Part shown: positions 55,596-64,000 of the stretch, one piece after another | Position numbering within the stretch: position 1 is the first letter of the stretch | How the letters are laid out: each line of letters opens with the position of its first letter | Assembly: GCA_905178155.1 (NCBI GenBank) | Contig: CAJINV010000017.1 | Coordinates: 922,722-986,721 of the forward strand | DNA from: Amoebophrya sp. A120 | Lineage: Eukaryota > Sar > Dinophyceae > Syndiniales > Amoebophryaceae | DNA length: 64,000 nucleotides | Direction: 5' to 3' | Program-made: the position numbers and the translations under genes | The notes under the pieces: model-generated | Seen by the model: the letters and a program-made list of their open reading frames with translations, nothing else | Told to the model about the DNA's origin: nothing | Databases searched by the model: none

Positions 55596-58095
55596 GGGAC
55601 CCGGTTCTCGATTTTGCACGATTAACTTCCTTGCTACTAGTGATGTCATTCTTGCCGATTTTCATTTTTTTGCAGGCGAGACTAGCACTTCCAAGAAGAA
55701 CACCGCCCCTGCATGGCGATCCACACAGGGCGGGAGCCCCAGCTGCAATTACAGAATACAGCACTGCTACTTCGGCACAAGCCGCATCTCGGCGGCGGCC
55801 GCAGCGTGCAAGAATAAGCTTGGTGTCACGTAGTTGGCACATGTCTCGCCTCTGTAAATCTGGGCGGGCGGATCATATTCGCGCGCGTTGATGTTGTGCG
55901 ATGTTGTTCCTGTATTCTCAATCTTACTACGCCAGTCGTGGCATGAAGATGCAGTGGGGTTTCGCCTGAGCGCACGGGCGGCGCGTCCTCGCCCCGACGA
56001 TTTTTAAAAAAAGACGAAGATCCCAATAGCACAAATAGCGCGCGCAAAGGCGCCAGGCCCTGCCGCCCGGATGTGGAAAGGATGCGCAGAGGTAGGGCAG
56101 CAGCCTCCGGGCTGGAGAAGTGGGCGCGGAAGAGTGTCTGCACCTCCGCGCGGCCGTTTAAGTACAACCCCCGCAACGCGGAGAGCTGGCCACCGCGCCA
56201 CGAATAAACGAAACAAAGGCCCGCAGCGCGGGGATTGTTTTCAGAAGCGCGGCCGTCGTCATCGTTTGCGCCCGGGACCTTTCTTGGGGCTGCGCCTGGG
56301 TGGCGCTAGAAACGGCGGGCCAACACTGCGCCCGGACGTTGGGCACGAAGGGGGGCGCGCCTTGTTGTTGGCCTCGCAGTCACTTCCTTGGGCCCCGCAT
56401 CCGGCCCGCCGCCGCGGGTCGGCTTCCTTTCGTTCTTTGCAGTTGCCCCGGCCTGCTGGTGGGGGGCCACGGAGGGAGACAGAGCCCCCCGGCGCAGATG
56501 CCGCGTTTAGTTCGCGGCGGGCCTGTGAAGCAAGAGCCCGGCGCGGCCTTGGAGCTAACGCACGACGCGAAGGCCCTCGCTGCGCAGCCCTCCGCGCGGG
56601 CCCTTCGCTTGGTCGATCAAGGAAGAGGGCACGAAGGCCGGGGGGGGGGCGAGCCGCGTACATTGGGGGCCTCGCCCCGAGCTTTTTGGGCCGGCTAGGC
56701 GCCAGATTGATAGATCGGCCGCGGCCGCCTCTGGCGCGCGCGCTTCGTTCTTTCTTTCCGCCCGCGCGCGCCTCTGGCGCTTCTTTCTTGGCGCGCGCGG
56801 GCGGAGACGGCGCGCGCGCGCCAGAGGGCACTAAGGTGACGCGTGCGCGCGGCAACGGTGTGGGTGAAGCATACCTCTGTGGGGGCATCGAGACGCCGCC
56901 GGTGTATGAAATGGAAGCGCCGACGCCGGGGCAGCTCACTCCGCCCCCCCTTCGCCGCGGAAGCGAACAGCGAACAAGGAAAGAAGCGCGCGCGCCGCCT
57001 CTGCCCGCGCGCCGCGCTTGCTTTGGCGAATGCGCCGCATCCCGGGAGGCGCGTGCGAGGAGCAGCAGCGCCCCCCACCATTTGGCGCCCTGACGCCCCC
57101 TCCCCAGCCCGGGACGCCCCCGTGCTCGTGCAGCTTGGAGGGCCCTTGTTTGGCGCCTCTGTTTCCCGCCGGGGGCGAGGGGGTGTGGATGGACCTTAAT
57201 TGGCGCAGGCGCCGGCCGGGGCCGGCTCGCCGGCTGCTGTGTTTTCTTTGGTGGCGGGGCCCTTCGGCCCGCCGCGGGCCCAGCCCCCGGCCGGCGGGCC
57301 TTCCTTGGTTGCGTCGGTGCTTGGTTGCGTTCGTTCGCTGTGTCGCTTGGGCCAAAGGCCCATGATGTTTGCGCGGCCGCCCGCCGTTTGTTGTGTTTTT
57401 TGTTGGTGTGGGCCGGAGTTTCTATCTTTGATTGACGACCCATCCCGCAGCAGGTCCTCGGACCTTTTTCGGCCTTCGGGAGAAGGCGGAGGGGCCTGGC
57501 TGGTGCCTACCTTGTCATGGATGCGAGTCAAGTGCTGTTCATTTTCTCCCACATCGCGGAACGCGTCTGGCGGGTGTTTGTGTCGATACAACTGCCCCCC
57601 CGGCCCTATTTCTATTCGCGTCACCCATTCTAGTATGGAAGCACTGCCTTTCACCGTTGGTTCTATTTTTTTGTTGTTGTTTTGCGCCGCGGCAGATCAT
57701 CTACCAGTACTCATATTGTTGAGAGACGCAGGTGTAGCTGGCTACTAAGTTACAAAGACGCCCTAGCTTCTTCGCCGTAATAGATGGCATGATGTGCTTT
57801 TCTACTAAACAGCCCGGGGAGGGCTCTGAAAGAGTTCGGAGAGCGTAGTCGTGTTCGTCTTTTTGACGCCAACAAGAAGAAGCTTCCTTCCTGGCTCTCT
57901 CATGGCTTGTTGGTGATCGAGTTCTTTCTCGGCTGTCACGAAGATGTTGCATCTCAGTACTGCATTCTGAAGACGAGGAGAAGGCGGGCGCGCTGCCTCT
58001 CCTCTCCTGGCGCGATTCGACACTGGTATAGGAAACCGGCGCATTCTGGCTAACGCGTCATCTTGCGTTGCCAAAAAGCTGCGACGAGCACCGCA
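55596..58095. other. Gene-free stretch with a very GC-rich island
   Basis: From 55596 to about 55900 a short frame after TTTTTTTGCAG at 55675 might be a further exon, but cannot be joined. From about 56000 to 57500 the DNA is strikingly GC-rich, with runs of GCGC and CCTCTGGCGC words in both orientations (56720-56830). Long frames on both strands here (up to 394 codons) result from the lack of stop codons in GC-rich DNA and show no motifs. From 57650 to 58095 ordinary composition returns. Confidence 0.5.
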
Positions 58096-60994
58096 ATGCG
58101 ACATGCCGCAGTCAGAAGGCGGGCGAGTCGATCATTGTTACGACGACCGGAAAGGACGACAGGAGCCCACGGAGCGGGTACTTCTCTTCAGCCCTCAGCA
58201 AAGCCGTCACAAAATCCGGTCCCTCCAAATGAAGCAAGTGGCCGCTGCTGGGAGTCTTCTTCATCTGCAGCTTCGGCTGCGTTCTCTTCGTCCAGTTCAC
58301 CGTGTCCGTCGTCCACGACGAAAAAATGCAGCACCCCGGCGTGGTCGACCTCGAGAGTCGCCTCCTTCAGAAGACGTGGCACAAAAAGAACCCCACCAAC
58401 GTCGACGCCGCTCGACAAGGTGGACGCAAGAACAAGATTGGACATGAAGGTGGCTTTTTTGCCGAGTAGTAGAAACCCCCGTCCGAAGCTCCTATGGCGT
58501 CTCCAGCAGACACAGACGGGCGCCACTACTCAACCGCTCCACCACCTGTTCGAGCGGTGGCGACAGAGCAGCGCGTTGTCCATGTTGTTTAACTCGGTCG
58601 GGCATTTGAGCATGTGCCTGTCCGTCGCGCCGATTTGTCCGCCGAAGCTGTTTTGGATCATGCCACTGCTGCTCCTCCGGTCTGCCTTCCGGACCCATCT
58701 GGTGACAAATATGACGGCGCTGCGAAACGCGGTGACGAGACAGTGCAGCAGCGTGAGTTGCAGGAGAATCATTGCGCATGATTCCACGCCGATGTTGGGG
58801 GTTGCAGAAGGTACTAGCACAGGACGAGGCGAAAATCTAATGGCTGGAACACAAACGACGACGGTGCTGTCGGTGCCCTCCAATCAGGATCTTGCTGCGT
58901 CTTCACCATCATGTTCTACAACTTCTTCTGCTGCATCCTCTTCATCCTCCAGAAGTCCACGCGATCGGCCGACCCGCACTCCACTACCACCACGTTACGA
59001 GCTCACTCTGCGTTACGCGGGGGGCTTCCGCCGCATCCTGACGATTGGGAAACTCACGGAAAACGAGCTGCGGCAGCAGGCGACTGAGAGCACGCGATCC
59101 CGGGCTGTGGAGATCTTCGGTCCTGTGTGGGCGAAGAAGCTATTTCCGACTTTGAGGAGGCTGCCGGAAGTAGGGGAAGTAGGGGACGAGGAGCATGGGG
59201 ACATCGAGTCGCAACGACCACACTCGTTTCGGTCTTCCTCTAGACCTACGAGTGGCAGCACGTCTTCATCTTCAACAGCACACGCACACGACAACGACGG
59301 CTGCAACAGCATCAGCTTCAGCAACAGCGTCATCTCCGACACGAACCTCGCGCCCCTTTCCGCCGTTTTGGATTCCACGCTGATCTCCTTCGATCTGGAC
59401 AAATGTACGATCCCGAAGCAGCTCCGCAAGCAGAAGTTATCCTGTGCAAAAGTATCGCACTCGTAGTGCAGGCATGTGCATTACAAATTTTTTTCTTGAG
59501 GGAAATCCGCATTACATACGAGTACGATACTTTTGCAATGCATAGAAGTGGTTTCGCGACGAGGAAGAGCCGTACTTTGTGCTCGAGGAGCGGACGGAGT
59601 ACGACCGAACGCGGAAGCAAACCATCGCCGCGGAAGTGAACTGCATGGGTGTGCGCCGGAGCATCGCCCGGGCGTTGGCGATCAGGATGCTGGCGGAGCG
59701 GGCAATGAGTAAGAAGTGCATCCGCTGGTGTCACGACGGAAGGATCTTTCGCAGGAAAAGCGTACGGCGGATTTTTTCGAGAAAGGCTAGGAGGAGAAGC
59801 GGGCGGGCCGATGGAGGTACAGCTGATCGAATAGTTGTGGAAAGCGACAAGAAAACTACACATACCCACGTGGCAACTCCGGCTGCGGCGCATTCTTCAA
59901 GCGCTGAAGCTACTCCCACTGGCGCATGCGCGTCCTCTTCCTCACCACCGACATCATCAACAGGAGGTCGGGTATTTTCATCAGCGAGCGATATACAATT
60001 ACAACAACGAGGACAACGACAACCACAGCACGACCATGAGCCGAAAGCTCGCTGTTCGGTGGAGCGAGATCACGCGAGTACCAATCAGAACACAGGACGT
60101 GCAGCTGCAGCGCCATCAGCGGGTTCAAAAGCGAACGTGCCTCCCTTCGCAGAGCAGCTCAGACTAGTGCGGAATCGCGTCGATTTTCTTCTGCAACGCC
60201 GGCTTCAGAGGTACAAAGCCTCTTTGGACAGCTTTCTGCGAAATTACCATCCGGCGTTTCTACAGGGCGAGTTAGAAGTGGATGTGTTTCGAAAGGATAA
60301 GGCGAGTGATTGGAAGGTACGAGGAGAAGAAGCTGAAGCGCCCACGGCAACAAGTGGTGATCACGAAGGTTCACGTCCATCTTCATCATTCTCCTTATCA
60401 CGAATCACCCATGAGGCACCAAGAAGTGTTGGTGACGTGACTCTTCCAGGTCCGACATGTGAATATTCGGCAGAAGCAGACGTTGGCCAACAGGAAACAA
60501 GTCGCAAAAAGAATGAGGGCCATCTTCGCGAAGATCCTAAGCGGCGATACCACATGCGCACGAAAATGAAACTGCCGATCGCAAGGATACCCGCGTCTGT
60601 CATCGGCAGACCGTGGCACCACATGACGCTGAACGACGTCCGTGACTTTACAAGGAGCCGAACTTTGCTGAGTAATCTTACAGGCACATCTTCAGTGAAT
60701 CGCTACGGCAACGGCGGCGCCACGTGTAATTCCGGACAGCACGAAGATGGCCATGGCGCTGAAGGCGCAGCCAGAGGAGAAAAGAACGCTGACGATGCAA
60801 CCATCATCGAGATCGGCCCCTTTGTGTTTCACATCGTCACACCACACGCGAAGGCAGACCGAGTTAAGAGGGTCAGCTTGCAGCGGGAACTGCAAACCAT
60901 GTTGAAAAAGGACAGAAGCGACGCGCTGCGAACCTTTTTTGGTGGATTGTTGCTGCTGGGTGTGAGCCAGACAATCTTTGAGGACCTTCTGTGA
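58096..60994 (+). CDS. Hypothetical Ser/Arg-rich protein, about 925 residues
   Basis: Two exons, 58096-59437 and 59550-60994, joined in frame only when a family-B introner is removed (PKQLRKQKWFRDEEEPYFV), good evidence that this is a real gene. The N-terminal 140 residues are Ser/Arg-rich and could be a targeting or disordered region. A hydrophobic stretch (PKLFWIMPLLLLRSAF) lies near residue 190 and another (FFGGLLLLGVSQTIF) at the extreme C-terminus, so one or two membrane anchors are possible. Ordered-looking segments are RYELTLRYAGGFRRILTIG, FVLEERTEYDRTRKQ, LRLVRNRVDFLLQRRLQRY and RIPASVIGRPWHHMTLNDV. Long Ser/Thr/Ala linkers separate them. I do not recognise a family. The first ATG in the frame is at 58096. 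Confidence 0.62.
59438..59544. mobile_element. Introner, family B (shortest copy)
   Basis: Left TATCCTGTGCAAAAGTATCG, right CGATACTTTTGCAATGCATA. Perfect duplication GAAGT. 107 bases. Removal restores KQLRKQKWFRDEE. Confidence 0.95.
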
Positions 60995-63409
60995 AGATCT
61001 TGGTCAGTTGCAAAAAAAGAACTGCAGAACGCACGTTGCGAAAAATATTTTTACTAGAGCTACCTCCTTCGAGTTTTACGGTTCATGTTCGAGTCTTGTG
61101 GTATCGGTATGTCTATGTGGAAGCCAAAGAGCAAGCGAGCTGTCCGTAATTAAGGCCAGCTGTGGCTTTGATGCCATCAACGTGTTCTCCTTTTTGTGAT
61201 AGATTGCGGTTGGATTTGGAAGAGATACCATCTTGGGCTCCTGTAAATGCCTGCGCCTCTCGCTAATAGTCGCGACAGCATTGGCGGGGATCAGCAGGGA
61301 CGGGCGACCAGCTGCCCGCCGCGTTGCCCCGCGCCGGTTCGCGGGCTTTCGATTGTTCGGCGCTGTTAGTGCCCGGGCGCGTGGGGCGGGGGCCCCTTCT
61401 CTATTTTTTACGAGACTGGACGAGGCCGCGCCGGCGCTGTGGGATGTGAATACTTTGGACAAATGGGGATCGTGCCTGTTGAATTTTCGAAGATAGAAAG
61501 AAGAGTAGCAATCTTCTTCGCCCTTTGCAGCGACGGCCTGGGGCGCCGCACTCTGCCCCCTTATCTATGTGCCAAGGGGTGGCGCTGCGGCCGTGCTGCG
61601 ATTTCGCCGGGCTTTGGGTGCTTTATGCTCCGACCGCCAACGCCGACCCCCGGCACCGCAGGGCAGCGCGCTGGCTTGCTTGCTCGGCCGGCCGGGCGCA
61701 GGGTCCGTCGCGAGGGCGCAGGGCCGGCCGGGCGCAGGGCCCGCGCGTGAGGCGCCCGGCTGCCTGGGCATTGCCCGGCGCCCGCGTTGTCCCTTATGTG
61801 ATGCCTGCGGCCCGGGCCTGGGCCCCGGCCCGCGCTTCGCCGCTGCGCCCGCGCGCGTAGGTATTTTTTTCGCGGCGCCCCGCCCGGACGCGCCGGCCGG
61901 GATTCAATCACCCGGCTCCTGGAGTGGTACCCGTGGCGCTGGCAGCGGGCGCGCCTTCTCTGGCGAAGCGGAGGGAGCCAGCGCGCCGCGCGCGCTTTCC
62001 TCTTGCCACCTATTCGACGACCATCGCCGCCGCCTTTCGATATTCCGCGCGCGCCTTGGGCGCGCTTGTGCTGCCCAGCCCCCTGCGCCGGCCCGCCATT
62101 CCTTTGGCCCGGGCCCGCTCTCCGGCTGGCGCCCGTATCGCGCCCCCGCGGGAGCGGGTGGCGTAGGCGGCGGGCCGCGCCCTCTTCGGCCCCGCCCGCA
62201 AACTGCCGCGGCGGTACCGGCTTCGTTCCGTAATCACTTGGAACTGTTAGCGCCCGGCGTGGGAGAGTGTCTGCGCAGGGTGATGTCCCCTCGAAGTAGC
62301 GGCGGGGGCCGCTTTGGGCGGCGCGGTGCGTGGGTGACAGCCGCCCGCCGCTTGCTTCGCCTGTTTTAGCTTTAGGACCGCCCGGTCGGCGCGCACACAG
62401 AGACACGGTGGCGCTGCCCCCCGGCCCCATTGCCTGGTGGTTCGCGAGCCGGCCCCGCCGCGGCTCCATTGATTCTCCCTCATGTTCTTTGTGGCGTGGT
62501 GCGCGTTTATTATTTTCCTTGATTCGCCACAGTTGTTGGCACAGCTGTTGAGCATAGTTAGTGTCTGTGTTCTTCTTTATGGAGGTTGGTGCTGCCGCTT
62601 CTGGGTCAGCTTGTAGTATTTACTTACTTTTTGTTCATGATGCATTCTTGACAAGTTGTGCAATTCCAAGTTATTGCGCCGCCCCGGCACGGGCATTCAT
62701 TGCATCTCGTCAAGGCGATACAGCAAGTTTCATTTTTTTCCGCCAATGTTATAGGAAGTAGAATTTTTATGGTGCAAACCAAAGAACAACCAAGCTAGGT
62801 AGCAGGAGCAAAGAAAGGTATAGATATTTGAAAGGAAGTCCAAATCTCGCGGTGGGGCGACCGTCGTTCGCCTCCTAGAACTAGAAGCAGAAGAGTTTCT
62901 TGAGTCCTTTTTCTGAGATCGTTAATCATATGTATCAAAGATCACGAGCTCGAGTCGTTCCTGACTGTGATTTTGATGCTATGCATCGTTTTCATTTGAT
63001 TATATGTATATCAATCTGGCTCAGGGTTCCCCCGAAAGCAAAACCCAGCTAGGCTGTATTAGCATGAAAATACAATATAGAAAGTGCGGCTTATAAAAAA
63101 AGAAATCCGCTTCTGACAGAGACAGGAGTAACTATAACTACAGTAGCTAGTTTTAGTTACAAACACGCTTTTTAGAGGACTTCGATAATTCTGAAACTGG
63201 ACGCAGAAGCTCAAGAAGCTACGGCAGTTTTACAGAATGTACGCGCGCAAGCGAAAAACGGCATTTTATGAATACCACTTACTGTTTCTCCTTCTTACAG
63301 ATTTACAACCCGCGTGAACATTTCCAGTGTAATATTTGGTTCGGAATAAAGGATCATTTAAGAAGTGTAACCCAGCACCACCTCCCTCAACGAACACGCT
63401 TCCCCAACC
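60995..63409. other. Gene-free stretch with a second GC-rich island
   Basis: From about 61230 to 62480 the DNA is very GC-rich, dense in GGCCGG, GGGCGC and GCCCGG words, with long motif-free frames on both strands. The flanks (60995-61230 and 62500-63409) are AT-rich spacer. The last part is probably the leader of the RING-CH gene. Confidence 0.5.
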
Positions 63410-63775
63410 ATGACCACCTCACCCCCCACGAACCCGAACCCGCCCGTCACCGCGGCCCCCAAGTCGCCTGTTGCGGAGGAGAAGCTATGCCGCTACTGTT
63501 TTGACGACGAAACCGCCGGTCCGTTGATTGACCCGTGCAACTGCGCCGGCGGGCAGAAATGGGTCCATCTGGAATGTTTGCGGAGGTGGCAACGCACGGT
63601 GCTGGTCACGCAGCCCACCCACCCAGCGTTCTACGACCGCGACCTGCGGCACCAGACGTGCAACGTGTGCAAAGCGGCGTTTACCTGTCCCCCGCCAACC
63701 CGGCACGAATTGATGCAATCCTTCACCGGCGGAGAGCTAGCAGCGCTCATACAGGAAAAGAGCGTTATCGTGTAA
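63410..63775 (+). CDS. RING-CH (MARCH-type) zinc finger protein, possibly 3' partial
   Basis: Frame of 121 codons from an ATG. A proline-rich N-terminus precedes a RING-variant domain: LCRYCFDDE, DPCNCAGGQKWVHLECLRRW, then CNVCKAAF. The spacing CxxC ... CxC ... HxxC ... CxxC is the C4HC3 arrangement of RING-CH E3 ubiquitin ligases, which bind an E2 enzyme and are often membrane-anchored. No membrane span is seen in this part. After the domain the frame reads RHELMQSFTGGELAALIQEK and stops at TAA. The sequence GTGTAAGCG overlapping the stop could instead be a GT donor, and longer relatives with this MQSFTG-like tail exist as I recall, so the gene may continue past the right edge. No introner is present in it. 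Confidence 0.78.
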   Translation: MTTSPPTNPNPPVTAAPKSPVAEEKLCRYCFDDETAGPLIDPCNCAGGQKWVHLECLRRWQRTVLVTQPTHPAFYDRDLRHQTCNVCKAAFTCPPPTRHELMQSFTGGELAALIQEKSVIV

Positions 63776-64000
63776 GCGATTATGTTTGTCTTTGTTGCTT
63801 TTAATCAAAAATCATCTGGGCTGCACTCGCCGATCGTGTCTTCCTCTTGTCTGTGGAGTTGAAGTTCGAACTTCACTTGAAGAGCCCTTGCCTCAGCATA
63901 CTCAACGTTTCCGTGCTACTAGCATCTTGTGCGTGTTGCTGTGGAGCCTGCTATCTTTTGATGAAAGCGAATGATAATTCTGATCGCACCTCACCACAGC
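63776..64000. other. Right edge, downstream of the RING-CH exon
   Basis: Either 3' flank or an intron of the RING-CH gene. A short frame (63786-63974) has no motif. Confidence 0.4.

Noticed and set aside
56071-57443. Long frames on both strands (340 and 394 codons)
   Set aside because: GC-rich DNA lacks stop codons by chance. The translations are Arg/Pro/Ala/Gly strings without motifs, and both strands are equally open.
61561-62469. Long frames of 266 and 302 codons
   Set aside because: Same composition artefact in the second GC-rich island.

Overview
The window reads as nuclear DNA of a compact-genome protist, most likely a dinoflagellate-lineage alveolate close to the syndinian parasite Amoebophrya. 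The reasons are: (i) every gene I can support lies on the + strand, the unidirectional arrangement typical of dinoflagellates; (ii) genes are dense and rich in introns; (iii) many introns are short mobile elements with terminal inverted repeats, which matches introner elements known from Amoebophrya; (iv) flagellar genes (outer-arm docking coiled coil, PG-rich-repeat protein) sit beside ordinary metabolic genes. No rRNA, tRNA or CRISPR was seen. The lineage is inference; the strand bias and the elements are read directly.

Layout, left to right: a cytochrome b5 / diheme cytochrome b membrane-anchor fusion (1610-5419); cytosolic-type malate dehydrogenase in about 12 exons (7853-11326); a doubtful low-complexity ORF (13117-13941); a PG-rich-repeat axonemal protein (14873-17550); a METTL21-type methyltransferase (18756-20393); a small single-span membrane protein (21020-21454); an ODA1/CCDC63/CCDC114-like dynein docking protein (23219-26964); three unrecognised genes (28684-30843, about 31395-32638, 33179-33892); a giant gene of about 26 exons (35369-52055) encoding about 3,700 residues with a chromodomain, five copies of a short helical repeat, a CCHC knuckle and a KH domain; a GT27 polypeptide GalNAc-transferase (53121-55595); an unrecognised Ser/Arg-rich protein (58096-60994); and a RING-CH (MARCH-type) gene that may run off the right edge (63410 onward).

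The outstanding feature is a set of about 26 introner elements. Each starts TATC or TATG and ends GATA or CATA, has terminal inverted repeats, and is flanked by a 5-bp target-site duplication. Each interrupts a reading frame that is restored exactly when the element plus one copy of the duplication is removed. No placement inside the duplication gives a consistent GT-AG boundary. At least seven arm families are present, sixteen elements lie in the giant gene alone, and copies range from near-perfect to decayed, including one remnant that now carries a conventional GT donor. Ordinary GT-AG introns occur in the same genes, so two kinds of intron removal appear to coexist.

The window also holds an insert with inverted ends inside the first gene, two very GC-rich gene-free islands (about 56.0-57.5 kb and 61.2-62.5 kb), and perfect 20-bp-arm palindromes at 3208 and 51504.
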